Of a stretch of 44,008 bases of DNA, positions 25,201-36,011 are shown piece by piece. The notes under the pieces are model-generated. The model searched no databases. It was not told the DNA's origin and was given only the letters and a program-made list of their open reading frames with translations. The stretch comes from Hyphochytrium catenoides (taxonomy: Eukaryota > Sar > Hyphochytriomycetes > Hyphochytriales > Hyphochytriaceae). Location: contig FLMG01002722.1 of the NCBI GenBank assembly GCA_900088475.1, positions 1,520-45,527 of the forward strand, read 5' to 3'. How positions within the stretch are numbered: the first letter of the stretch is position 1; each line of letters begins with the position of its first letter. A program made the position numbers and the translations under genes.

Positions 25201-27720
25201 AAGGAACCTCCTTGGGCCAAAATGGGAACATCATAGAGTCAGCTTCTGTTGACGTGTATAGGCCTTGCTTGTTCAGGTGCTGCCAGAGACAGAGAGCCAT
25301 AAGAGCAGCACGAAAGGGCATTAGACAGAGACGTTCATCTTGAGTGTAAACAGTGAAAAGCAAGGACGGACGTCCAAGAGAACAGCTATGTAGAGAGAGA
25401 TAGAAGGCAAAATAACGTCGCGGTCGCCGCGCAGCGGACTGACGATGAAGGACGCGGAGAGAGAACATATCTGTCAAGAAAAATAGAGAGAGAGAGAAAG
25501 AGACGAGAGAGAAAGGAGAGAAAGAGACTGAGGGAGATGGGAAGAGACGTAGAGAGGCAACAGAGACAGGAGTGAAAAGTGTGAATTTGGGATGAACGTG
25601 GCATGGGGAGTCGAGAGAGCGCAGATGCAGAGAGAGAAGGAATAGCGAGAGAGACAGCCGTACAGAGATGGCCTGACTGGATGAAAGATGTGGGGAGAAA
25701 GAGAATGAGGTTTTTATAATAGAGTCCATAGAGTTCAGCCACGGAGCTGAGTATGAGACGAAGCCCAAGGATTAAGATGAGTGAGCCTCTACACCTCAGA
25801 GTGCTGGTGTTCTAACAGCGCTTCCGCGTGGTGGAAGGACTCGCCGCAGGCAGGAAAGGCGCAGACCCAGCGCCGAATCTCTCTGGAGACGGTGCCCAAC
25901 ACAATCTTCACGTTATAGAAAGACTCCCGGTAGAGCTCAGAGGAGAATGAAGGAAGAGGCGTTAAAGACGACCAGGGCTCGGCGTTGAGATTGCTTAGTT
26001 CTCGAGTAAGGGCCATCCTGTGACGGGAGTCCGACTGAGAGGGCGAAGGGAGAGAAGAGACACTGCCCTCAGGGTTGACCAGCTGGACGTTAAACTGTGT
26101 CAGCGCTTCTTTTAGAGCGAAAGCACGGTCTGGCTGCGGCTTCATAACCGACTGGGAGGAAGAAGAGGAAGACTAACGTGAGCAAAAGAAAGGAGGCGGG
26201 AGACGGACGCCAGACTATCTGACGGCCAATGGTAGGAGGAAGCTCATGCGCGTGTGAGTGAGTGGGAGAGAGAGAGAGAGAGAGAGAAATAGAGAGAGAG
26301 AGAGAAAGAGTGAGAGATAAATTGTAGAATGAGCGAGCGGGAAAGGGAAAGCCTGAGAAATGGAGAGGAGACAGAGTCGAGAGACGATAACTCATTGAAA
26401 GCAATTGAGGAGGCAACGTAAGAGAAAAACTGGGAAAGAGTCAATCTCCTTGCCTTCAGTCTCTCTCTCTCCTTCTCTGTCACAGGAGACGCTCCGCTAA
26501 GATAGCCATTAGAAATATCTTCTACCAAGAGAGACCACCATTGCGCGAGGGAACCAAAGTTCCGGAAGAAGAAGGAGATAGTAGGAGCTAGAGAAGGAGA
26601 GGAAGTAGACGTTGGAGAGCTTGAGCAAAGAGAAGGAAGAGAGCCATTGGGAGAAGGAGGAGAGACTGCTGTGGCCGGCGATCCCGAGGAAGAGAGAAAA
26701 GGAAGGAGAAGGTCATGACCTGGGCGGGCGTCTAGCAGCCTCTCCAGCAGGTAGGAGTATGAAGGCAACCAAGGCATCTAGGGAAGAAATAGTCAGACCT
26801 TGGCAAGGTGGCGGCGAAGTAGATCAAGAAAAAAAAGCGTGAAGAACCTAAGGAGAGAAAGATAGGAACACAACGGTGGGAGACCAAGGAAGACAACAGA
26901 GGGCCTCCCTTACCTCCTCTTGCGCCAATGAACGCGAAGCCACTTTCTCTCGAAAGATCCTGCTTCTTCCTTTTCCTCTCTTCTTTGACACACATGAGAG
27001 CTTTCTTCTCCTCCCCTGAATGCATCTGTCTCCTCCTATGCTGCTCCTCCCACCAGCGCTCGACTCTACCATCTCCCCTGCCCTGTCCATATCCTTCTGT
27101 CCCCAGAGGCTTTCGTCGTCCACCGGTTGAAGCTGAGGCTCACCATCATGACGCGTTCTTGGCGGGGCTATGGGTTGCTCTCCAAGTTCGTCAGCCACGG
27201 CTGGGCTGGCACCAGTCTCTGTGTCTTCTTTCCTCTCTCTACTTACAAGCGTGCTGGATAGAACTCCGTCAAACTTGATGTAGGAGGATGGAGAAGGGCG
27301 TGCTAGAATGCGCTGTAGCTGTTAATAACGAGAAGAAGGAGATCCTGAGCGAAGCGCTAAAGGAGTAGTTCCTCTTAATTAAGAGACTTTCACACTTCTG
27401 CCGCTTATCATTGCGCGACCCACTCCCTCCTACACTTGGTCTTGTCCTCTCTTCCTTTTCCTTGTCAAGGTTGCTGACCATCCTGAAAATCTTTCTGTAG
27501 CCTTGCCAGTCCTCTCTCTTCCTGCCCATCATCTTCAATGTCTGTCTCTCGCGTACCTGTTTCGGTGTGAGGTTGATTCCAGGAGAGAAGTCGAGATGAG
27601 TGCGTGGCGCCGGCACCAGTGCGTGAGCGGCTTGGTAATGTCCACACTCACAGATGTGCGAAGCAAAGAGCGAGGAAGGTTGTGGTCTCTTGCGAAAGAC
27701 GAAGCAAGGACACGTTATTC
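22262..27720 (-). CDS. exons of an unrecognised C2H2-like/Ser-Arg-rich protein; probable 3' part of the IQ-motif locus
   Basis: Several - strand blocks look coding and are bounded by good splice signals, but not all phases could be joined. In 5' to 3' order: about 27720-27555 (HICECGHYQAAH); about 27319-27248 (YIKFDGVLSSTL, then GTAAGT); about 27195-26914; about 26777-26380 (starts MPWLPSYSYLLERLLD); about 26132-25795. That last block has a finger-like CAFPACGESFHHAEALLEHQH, where Cys-x4-Cys-x12-His-x-His is not a standard spacing. Then come part of 25340-24140 (DERLCLMPFRAALMALCLW), 23824-23513 (104 codons, both ends phase 0), from 23186 onward (DIKSIIDECFVHH), and about 22755-22262 ending at TAG. 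The C-terminal parts are Ser/Arg/Glu-rich and probably disordered. I do not recognise the family. It could be a separate gene from the IQ protein upstream. Confidence 0.45.
26264..26308. repeat. (GA)n tract, CT on the coding strand
   Basis: A GA microsatellite with a few interruptions. The surrounding gene is on the - strand, so the intron reads CT-rich in the sense direction, as in the + strand genes at the left. Confidence 0.8.
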
Positions 27721-28156
27721 CTAGAGGGAGATAGTAAGCGAGAGAAGGAGGATTGAGGTTGTCAGAGGAGGGCTAATGCAGGTCGGTAAGTGGAAGGTAG
27801 GGGCGGCCAGAAACTCCAAAGGTACAGATAGGAAGAGATGTATTGCCGAGGCAAAGCTAAAGGATGCTAAGGCTAGGGCTTCTAACACTGTGGAGAGTGC
27901 AACGAATGGACTCCAGGTAGGACTGCTTAGGGACCGCTAAATAAAGAGACGAAGATCCCCGCTAAGGGACACGCGACGTTCAGACAGTAGAGAAAGGAAG
28001 GCAAGCGGCTGAGATTGAGGTTTGTGCGGATAGCCATCAATCGATGGGGAGCCAGCTCTTGGAAGGCAAAATAGCACTAGCACTGGCAGAGACGTATGTC
28101 CAAACGTTGCCGTTGCAGGAGAAAGACGAGAGGAGGAGAGAAAGGACATGACTGAC

Positions 28157-31100
28157 ATGCGCAAAGTAGAGTACATCAAGATAAGCTGTGAGGTGGGAGA
28201 CATCATGGAAGGAGTCAGACACATGCCTTGCTTTCCTTCTCTCGTGCATCTTCCATGAGTAACACAAGTGGCGCAGATTTTCCTTCGGTGTCGTGTGCAC
28301 GGCGTTGGCTGGAGAGAGGCGAAGCGGCAGAAAGCACGCTCGTCTACCCTCCCGTTCCCCAACGTACAGAACCTTTGTATGAGCAACAGGAGCTCATGCT
28401 CTTGAACTTCTGGCCAAATGTGCCTGAGAGCACACGCAATTGAAAGGAGGTAAAGGAGCTGTTGCAGACGGGATCATAGAATGTGACAGAGCAATCCCTC
28501 GATTGAAGATGCGGAGAGAGAGGGCGTCCAGAAAGACTAGGTGGCATTGACGGAGGGTTAAGAAGAGGGAGAGATAGTTAACATAGACCGGTTGAAAGAG
28601 CAATCGACGGAAAGAAAGGAAAGTTCTTAGCCGACCTGACGATAACTTCTCTAAACTCTGTCTTTGCGACGCCTCTCTGATCTCCTGGCCTTCTTCTTGC
28701 TTCGAAGTAGTCCATCAGCTCCTTCGCTCTGTGGTAAGTTTCCTCCCCTGTTCGACCCTCTTCACTGCCTAGTTGGTGTCTTGAACTGTCCTCTCTTCCT
28801 CCTTTCTCACCACTCGGAGGCGAGTAGCAGGCCGTGTCCAAGGCCGCTCTCATGCGCCAGCTTTTCACCAAGCTCTCCATCGCCCTCACCTGGTCCACAA
28901 AGTCTTCCCAGTGCTTGGCAGTGACGAGACCAAAGTCTGAGTCCATCAAGAAGCTCCTTTTCCTCGCTTCTCCCACGCTACCGCCCAAGCTAGCCAATCT
29001 GTCTCTCAGTCGCTGCCGCAGAGCAGGCTCAGGAATGCGAAAAAGATTCGATAGCCTACGGGCAGGAGGCGCCAACCAGGAGCAAGTGGTGAGACACCCA
29101 TGGAATGGATCAATGCATTGTCTCTATCTTCACCCTGGATCTTTTCCTCCTCCGTCGTGTATCATCTCCATGTCGCTTAGTCTTTTGTTAGCAAGCAAGG
29201 CCGCCCACAGAGGCATTAAAACTGATGTGCACACCTGCTGGAGGTCCTTGGACTGAAGGTGTCTTGACACCCTATTCCACCTTTCTTTCGCCTGAATCTA
29301 CGCTGAAGCCTAACAACCGCGTCAAAAATAAGCCAGAACTGGTCGAAGAGGACCCTTCGTCGTTTATAGAAGGCTCTACGGCATGCGAAGCCGCGCCTAG
29401 AAGAGAAATGATGATGAGCGGGATGTTCCATAGAGAAAGGCGGAGGATATTAACGCTTTTGAAATGAAGAAGTAACGGAGAGGGCCAAAGACAGAGACGG
29501 ACTTTGCAGAAGAGAGTGTCCTCCTGAAAGAGACAAAGTAAAGCTCTAGGCAAAATTTGTCTAAAAGCGCTAGGAGAGCAGACGCCGCCTACCAGATCCT
29601 TTGTATCTCTATCGCCGGACTCTTGCGAGGTTCATCGCCTTTCTTCCTTTGCGACTCTATGTGGGATGGAGATGTATCTGCTGCCTTCTCTCGGTAGGTT
29701 GACACTATGACGGTGACATCAGGTTGTGACACTGCGTCTCTGCCATTTGTCTCTGTTTTGTCCATCGAGAATTTGCCGCTTAAGACACTGCTCCTCCGCC
29801 TTTCGGATCCGACTACTAGAAAAGACTTTGAACTGCTTTCTTCTCGTTTTTCCCTAGGCTCAGACGGGAAGGGAAGGGGCGGAAGCGGAACCAAGAGCTC
29901 GCGCCACAGCGCAACGACTTTGTACATCTTCCCCAATCTTCTAAGCGTTGGTTGCCAAAGCACCTTCTTCCTGCAGACCCTGCTCATGCCTTCACTTACC
30001 GCTTCCAAACAGGCTCTATTTGCGGTGAACCTTATGTCTCTCTGTCTTTCATCCCTCATTTTCCTCTCTCTCTTCTCTCTCAGGGTCTCTAGGTATCGGT
30101 GATGGTAATGCTGCAACACCAGTGCCGCTCTATTTCTTCTCCAGTAAGCTTGAGCGGAACGCAGCCTTCTTACTCTACGGCGTCCCAAGTAGCCTCGGAC
30201 ACTTCTCTGAATGACAGTAGCTGCAGCGTTAACCTCTGCCTCTGACCGCCGAAGAGATCGCAGCCGGTGGAGAAGGATGGCAGAGAATGAGAGCCCCCGC
30301 TGTATCTCGTGACCCTTCTCATCTTGGTTCCTGCGTTCCAGGGTGACAGGCGCCGAGGTGTGACCGGCGAAGAGTGTCGATGAGGCAGCGGGAGTTTGAG
30401 AGGAGGGAGGAGGATAGGTCTTGGGAGCCAAGGGATGGCGTCTTCCTCTTTCTTTATGTTCACCCTTTGCATCTTTACTCTCCAACGCATTCGCTGGTCT
30501 TCTTCCAGGTGGGGACCGACGCCGGCTGTTATTAGACAGTGGGTCCTCCGTTGCTAACACGTCCAAGAGAAGTTTTCCTTTTTCCAAGTCCCTTTCCATT
30601 GCCCTCTTTCTCTCTTCCAATGTCGGCCCTCGAATGGTTCGGTAATGGGACTGGAGAACCGAAGGCAGACGACGGAGAGCGAGAACAGGCGCTGACAAGA
30701 CACCCACGGCCTCCTGAATTAGCTTTCTCTTTAGTTCTTCGTCTTTGCGCCTCGCCTCTTCCTTTTTGCGTCTTTCTCTCTCGTCCTGCTCTCTTTCTAC
30801 CTCCACATCCTCCTTTTGCCGGTGCAGTTCGTTGTAGTCTTGCCATGGTAGGTCGCTGGAAGAGGCCGATCCTACGTCAACGTCCTTTCGGAGCCTTCGA
30901 AGTCCTGCCTTTGAGTCGACTGCCAGGACCTTTAGGGCAAGATCCAAATTCTTTCGACGGGCTGCAATGGCCTAGAAAAAGCGAGTTAGTAGAAAGAGAA
31001 ATAAAGGTCGAACAAGACAGAACCATAACTAAGCTAGTGAAAGATCTGGGGACTAGGGCGCAGACGAGATTCAAAGAGTGAGGCTCAAGGTAGGGGCTGT

Positions 31101-31478
31101 TGAGAAAAGAGAGGCGGCTCCCTCAGAGGGAAGAGAGAAGGGAGAAGTGACATTGACATAGAGTCGTAGGTAAGAAGGCAGGAAGAGCTGTAGTCTGAAC
31201 AGCAGGAGAGAGATCTTGAGGAAGGACGGAATTTGACTGTCATAGAGCTAGGGGCTAGAATCTCAAAATATAGAGAATACCTCCAGACCAAGAAGAGTTA
31301 ACGACAGAAGCTTCTTGCATGCGAAACGATAGGACGCCCATGGTGCGTTACTTACCTCCAAGGAGCTACCCTTCCCTGCGATGGTCCTCGGTCTAACCAG
31401 CTGGAGGAGTAGTTGTCCTGGAAGTCCAGAGGCGGTCGCTTTCTGGTCGCTTACGTCCATCCCTGTTGGCAACTTCAT
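28157..31478 (-). CDS. coiled-coil protein with IQ (calmodulin-binding) motifs, 5' part
   Basis: Six exons join in phase to 764 codons: 31478-31356, 30971-29593, 29396-29235, 29055-28636, 28423-28368 and 28308-28157. The frame should continue into exons downstream. Residues about 90-125 are a charged Glu/Arg/Lys helix typical of a coiled coil. IQ motifs, which bind calmodulin or related light chains, are seen near 293-312 (ATVIQRSVRGYLGRRR), weakly near 323-340, near 495-512 (IQRIWRGFACRRAF, interrupted by an intron) and weakly near 525-537 (AVVRLQRRFRRKK). Between them lies a Pro/Ser/Arg-rich linker. The intron at 28309-28367 is only 59 nt. The ATG at 31478 has context ACAATGA. Such proteins are common in cytoskeletal, centriolar or flagellar structures, but nothing here fixes the role. 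Confidence 0.7.
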
Positions 31479-32079
31479 TGTAGACCACTAATCTCTGGCG
31501 ATGCGGGGCAAGAGTCGTGTCTTTGTGGCTTTAGAAGTTTTTGCCATTGGCCCGCAGTGTGGGCGGGGGGATGTTCAGGAGGATCACGCCAGAGACGTCC
31601 TGCATACATTTCTCTATAATAACCCTGCTTCTGCTTCGTACTATCTAGAACGAAGTCAAGAGCCCGCCGTTGTTGTCAAGCGCAAGAAGCAGTCGCAAGG
31701 AGTCAAGTATCTTCGATAGGTAGTCCTTTGCATTCGTGCAGACTCTTCAATGTTTCGTACGATTTTCAGTGGAAAAAAGCTGACTGACGGTGAGAACGAC
31801 GATTGGATGTAAGAGGGAGGTGGTGCTCTTCGACCCTATTATGGAACTCTCCTGCCTCCTCCCCGCCTATGGAACTTTCCCGCAATCTCCCCCGCCACTG
31901 CTAGAAGTAAATGCCTCTCTCCTGCAGCTCCTCCCTCCTTCCTTCGCTCCTCCTCCCCACGCCGTGCAGCCTGCTGCTGCCATGTCGCGACCGAGCTCGT
32001 ATAGTCTGTCGGCCGGTCAGCTCGCGCAGAAAGGCGTTACGGGGACGAGCGGTACTGGACTTCAACTACTCTAGACCTG

Positions 32080-32480
32080 GACCTGTACTTGCTTCACCAA
32101 CAAGTACTACCAAAGATCTGCCGAGTATTTGTAATACTTGTCAAGAGGCTCCCAGAGCTACAGTGTACTACTGTCCACGAAGAGGAGACACAAATAAAGG
32201 GAGGTTTGGAAGTGCAGAGCGGATACTTGCACAGTTACAAGTACGTGGTACTGTACACAAGTAAAAGTTGTACCGTGAGGCGGTAAGTCCAAGTAGCAAC
32301 CTCCTAACAAGTATTTGTACAGGTACAAACAAGTACTTGTACAGGGTGTAGTTCTTGAGCCATGTCGTGCTAATAATGTATCTAGAAGAGCATCGAGTTC
32401 TAGTGGATAGTAGTACAGCACAACCATGGTGACTGGATAATGCAAGGGCCAGTACTGTTTGGGTAGAAGTCCAAGTACTC
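32080..32480. repeat. cluster of AAGTAC/GTACTT palindromic motifs
   Basis: ACAAGTACTTGT at 32329-32340 is a perfect 12-bp palindrome. A direct repeat, ACAAGTATTTGTACAGG (32307-32323) and ACAAGTACTTGTACAGG (32329-32345), differs at one base and is spaced by 22 bp. Further partial copies (GTACTTG, CAAGTACTA, ATACTTGTC, ACAAGTACG, CCAAGTACTC) are scattered across about 400 bp. Confidence 0.7.
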
Positions 32481-33385
32481 CGTAACTTACTTTGGTTATT
32501 ATGTATGAAAAGTTGTAGTTCTACAGTATGCTCGCTCTTCTTGGCACGAAAGCAATAACAATCTGACCTGATCTTCATAGATGCAGTCGTCGGCATCAGA
32601 GAGCTGCAGAAGTCATCATCAGCGGAGGGTAAGGCTTGGGGCGAAGCGAAGAGGAATGTGAATCATCATATTTGTCTTTATATGAAGAGAAGCAACTATT
32701 GTTTCGCTAGCTGGTTGACTTGACTATGCTATTCCTCTCCTCCTTCTTTTCTGCTGCATAATAATAGTCGCCGGTCACAACAGAAGAAAGATCTTCTTCT
32801 CTTCCAAATCTAATAATAAGCTCTACCAGGGCAGCCGCCAAACTGTACGAACCAAAAAATGCAAATCCATAACCTCTACTACTGTATGAGCCCTCTTGAA
32901 TAGTTCTAAACAGGCGGCACGGCAAATAACGCAATTTAATGAGTCCGATAGTGGATAGTTTGTGCTTCTACATTTTTTCTTGTCAACCTCAACCAACTCC
33001 TCTTACTTTCTTATATTATCGACACATTACACAGAAGAACGATGGAGGAGAAGAAGGAGGAAAAGGAAGAAAGAAGAAGAAGAAGAGAGACAACAAGTCT
33101 TGTTGCTCGTCTCTTCATCCACTCTCTTCTTTCTGTCCCCTCGTTCGTTGTCGAAAGGAAGAATTATAGTTCGAGCCCCGACAATAACAGAGGAGAAGGA
33201 GGAGGAGAAGATCGAGCGTCGCTGAGACCATAATACATCATGAGACTCCTCGACCAGGCAAGCAAGAGAAGGTTCCAAAAGCTGAAAAGGAATGAAGCGC
33301 ACTTTCTTCTCGCATGGATGGCAAATGAGACTCTTGTTTGATGTTGAGCTAAAGCCATCGCCAATCGAAGAAGAGACGATTGGCC

Positions 33386-33407
33386 ATGATGCTGGGGAAA
33401 GCATCAT
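33386..33407. repeat. short perfect hairpin
   Basis: ATGATGCT and AGCATCAT form an 8-bp perfect inverted repeat around the loop GGGGAA. No poly-T or gene end makes its role clear. Confidence 0.5.
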
Positions 33408-34130
33408 CCAGTGAAGAGCAATCACACACAGTGAAGCTTCACAAGCTACTGCACACAGTCCAGAACACAAGGAATAACGTGGAGAGAGAGCAGAAAAAAA
33501 AGCGAATAATTCAGAGACAAAAGAATCAAAAGCGATGGGGGGTGTGATTGTACCAAAGTTTCGTACACCTTCCACACCCGTCATTAAACATGAAATCACT
33601 GCTGGAAGAGCGTTTCAAATCCAAGGTAGGCGAGCAGAGCTCGCATTTGCCAAGGGTGAGCTCCAAACCAATATGTGGGTTGTTGACGTGGAATTTGGGA
33701 AGAGCCTTTCGCGACATTCTCTATTGTGCCCATAGGAGAGACCTCATCGAGGTGGTACCACGCGTGGAGGTCCAAGGTGGATGCAGAGTCAGCGATGATG
33801 TCGGCGACAATAGATTGAAGGATTAACCCGAATCCCTGACGACCAAAAGGGTCACTTTTTATTATTAGTATAGCAAAGCAAGTATAGATACCGATAGGAT
33901 GAAGATTCGTTCTCTTTCGCTCCGGATTGGAGGATAAAAGCGTATCTTATGATTAGAGTAAGTAGCTGCTAGAGCTTATGACCCGCATATTTGGATGTCA
34001 TCTTCGGGTTCTACTCGTTCCTTCGTCAAGATTCTATTATAACGTAAGAGTAAGTCCTCGACTGCTGTGTGGTGCCCATAATGCTGGACTCCAAGGATTC
34101 TTGCCAATCTCCTTCCTCTTTCTTTCTCTC

Positions 34131-35354
34131 TCAATACAGAGAGAACTTTTTCGCGACAAAGTCATCCACATTATCAGGTTCAAAGAACCAGTTGATGCTT
34201 CCTTCGTCTGTGTTTTCTACGTCGCTGCAGAATTCTTGTGTCCCTTGTTCTTCTGCACCTAGACAACTGTAGGCAGCAGGAAAAGCTCCAGCCAAAGGAA
34301 TAACCACTGGCGTCCCACAACAGAGAGATTCCGCGATGGTGACACCAAAAGTCTCAGAGTCTGATGCGGTGACATGAATATCGGAAAGGGCGTAACAGCG
34401 CGCGAGGGTCTCTCTCCCTAATATCATGCCGACGAAGAAAATTCTCCTGTTAGTCTCTGTTTTTATCCGCATTAAGTACTCCTCCCAGCTCGACTCAAAC
34501 TTCCGTGAGTCTAGGAGTTCCATAGAGACTCTCTTCGGCCCGAAGAGCTCATAGGATAGACTGACAAGTCTATCCCTGTCTGGACCATCACCCGCAATGA
34601 GGAGCTTCGCGTGGGGATGAAGACTGTGATGCGCCATTGCTTTAATAAGAAACTCCACGTTCTTCTCCTTTCCTAGCCTACCAACGTAGCAGAGAAGAGG
34701 GCCCTCTTCTTCTTGCTCCATAATCTTTCCTGTAGGCACTTTTGAGGTCTTTTCTTCATCGTCTGCACTACCTCTTTTTGATAGTAGGCACTTTGCGGGA
34801 GAAAATACTTCCGTGTCAACTCCGCTCTTCATTAGGTGAATTTTCTTTCCGTGAGCAAGCACTGCCTGATCTGCAATCTTCGATGGGATTCCTATCTCTT
34901 CTGCAAAGAGACCGACGATCCGTAAGTAAACATTAGCATGAGTCCACGTGGCTAGGTTGTAAAACCATTCTGGAAGATCATACGCCTTCCCATACTTCTC
35001 CAGCGCAACGTGATGCGAAGCGTAGATTTTGATGCCTCTCAACCAAAAGAGAGGCAAGAGCAAAACAAAAGGGAGGCAGAGCGGAAGAACAATATGTAAC
35101 AAGTCGTAAGGAAGACGCTGGAAAGGATTCAACAGCTCAAAAAATAGCCGAGGGGGAATCATCCAGAAAGTCCGTTGTTCTTTATAGAAAGGCTGGACGA
35201 TGGATGGTCCTACATAGTGGCATTCTGTCCCCTTCACTGAGCAGACGGTGACAGAATGTCCTCGAGCCCGAAAACCTCGGATAAGGCCGTCAAATCTCAC
35301 CGCAATGCCAGAGACGTAAGGGGGAAGGTATTCTGTTACCACCAGGATGTGCAT
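34131..35354 (-). CDS. GT4-family glycosyltransferase, SQD2-like (sulfoquinovosyl/lipid glycosyltransferase)
   Basis: A GT-B fold retaining glycosyltransferase. In its nearest remembered relatives (SQD2, plastid sulfolipid synthase) it moves a sugar from a UDP-sugar onto diacylglycerol. Starting at the first ATG (35354), the frame opens with MHILVVTEYLPPYVSGIAVR, the usual GT4 N-terminal strand and glycine loop. LLCYVGRLGKEKNVEFLIKA and LLIAGDGPDRDRL follow, then SDSETFGVTIAES, the family's E-x7-E nucleotide-sugar motif. A hydrophobic patch near residues 94-112 (LPLCLPFVLLLPLFWL) may touch the membrane. It has no clear transit peptide. The 407-aa frame stops at FSLY soon after the FEPDNVDDFV block, so the last helices are missing. 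Either a 3' exon was not found or the gene is shortened. SQD2 rather than another GT4 enzyme is inference. Confidence 0.8.
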   Translation of the reverse strand: MHILVVTEYLPPYVSGIAVRFDGLIRGFRARGHSVTVCSVKGTECHYVGPSIVQPFYKEQRTFWMIPPRLFFELLNPFQRLPYDLLHIVLPLCLPFVLLLPLFWLRGIKIYASHHVALEKYGKAYDLPEWFYNLATWTHANVYLRIVGLFAEEIGIPSKIADQAVLAHGKKIHLMKSGVDTEVFSPAKCLLSKRGSADDEEKTSKVPTGKIMEQEEEGPLLCYVGRLGKEKNVEFLIKAMAHHSLHPHAKLLIAGDGPDRDRLVSLSYELFGPKRVSMELLDSRKFESSWEEYLMRIKTETNRRIFFVGMILGRETLARCYALSDIHVTASDSETFGVTIAESLCCGTPVVIPLAGAFPAAYSCLGAEEQGTQEFCSDVENTDEGSINWFFEPDNVDDFVAKKFSLY

Positions 35355-35472
35355 CTTTCCTCTCGTTCCCCTCTGCAATTCAGGATGCTCAGCGACCTGG
35401 TAGATGCTCACTCTTCTTCTCCTTCTCTGCCCAACACTTTCTACTTGTCTTCTTCAGCCCTGCTTAGGCAAG

Positions 35473-35480
35473 GTTATATA
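35473..35480 (-). promoter_or_regulatory. TATA-like element for the glycosyltransferase gene
   Basis: The - strand reads TATATAAC about 120 nt before the glycosyltransferase ATG, a reasonable TATA-box position with a short 5' leader. It is the clearest TATA-like sequence I noticed at any of the genes. Confidence 0.35.
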
Positions 35481-35946
35481 CGAGTACTTCTTGCAACATT
35501 AAGCAACATTAATGGAGAAAGAGGATCGATGAAAGTTCCTGAGCTATTGCAACTCACAAGAGCAGTTTTCCGCCGGTCTCTTTGCATAGGCCACGTTATG
35601 AGGTTGCGGCAAAATCCGTTGTACTACTGTGACCAGCATTTGATGTAGACCTGTTTGCGTCTGACAGACCAAGTGAGCGTAGAGTGAGTGAGCGCCATGG
35701 CGACAGACAAGTCAACCCGGCTGAACGGTTTAGATTGACTACTAGAGGGAGCCTAAAGCTGGGGCCGAGAGCGAGTAGGGCGGCAAGTTGAGGCTCACGT
35801 TCAACGGTAAACCGAAAAGAAGGTTTTGGTACCTTTATCTGGCTCTCGCATGACTCTCGCTTGTGTCATCCCTCTTTTATTACTTCTCATTGTTCCTTCT
35901 TTTTCCTCCCGCTCTCTGTCTCGGCCATCACTCTTTTTCCACATTT

Positions 35947-36011
35947 CATGCGTTCCTAAGATAAAATGTTTTGAACGGGGTCATCGAATCCTTTCCATGC
36001 GTTCCTAAGAT
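35947..36011. repeat. 16-bp direct repeat pair
   Basis: CATGCGTTCCTAAGAT occurs exactly at 35947-35962 and 35996-36011. The two copies lie 49 bp apart, start to start, and the flanks are also similar (both are followed within 3 bases by ATGTT). A small local duplication is likely. Confidence 0.8.

Larger units (their letters stand above)
31479..34130. other. gene-poor stretch
   Basis: I see no convincing gene. It holds a Pro-rich, CT-rich stretch (about 31840-31990), a cluster of AAGTACTT palindromes (about 32080-32480), GA/AAG-rich low complexity near 33040-33110 and a small hairpin at 33386-33407. Short open frames on both strands at 31501-31719 and 33526-33735 lack domain or splice support. 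The 3' end of the glycosyltransferase gene may extend into the right edge. Confidence 0.5.

Noticed and set aside
24134-25768. A 544-codon - strand open frame taken as one exon
   Set aside because: Its first and last thirds are Ser/Leu and Glu/Arg translations of CT/GA tracts. Only the middle looks coding, and splice acceptors lie inside.
28309-28367. EF-hand-like frame (FCTLGNGRVDERAF)
   Set aside because: It reads through a 59-nt stretch with a strong GTACGT donor and a CTCTCTCCAG acceptor. Removing it keeps phase and joins two coding blocks, so it is more likely an intron.
31501-31719. 72-codon + strand ORF
   Set aside because: Its ATG is only 22 bp from the divergent ATG of the IQ-motif gene, leaving no room for promoters, and it has no recognisable domain.
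33161-33190. tRNA-like T-loop (GTTCGAGCCCC)
   Set aside because: The flanking bases do not pair as a T stem, and no acceptor or anticodon arm is visible.
33027-33599. 190-codon - strand frame as a glycosyltransferase 3' exon
   Set aside because: It starts at GTG, ends in a poly-Ser/Leu run over GA-rich DNA and shows none of the expected GT4 C-terminal helix pattern.
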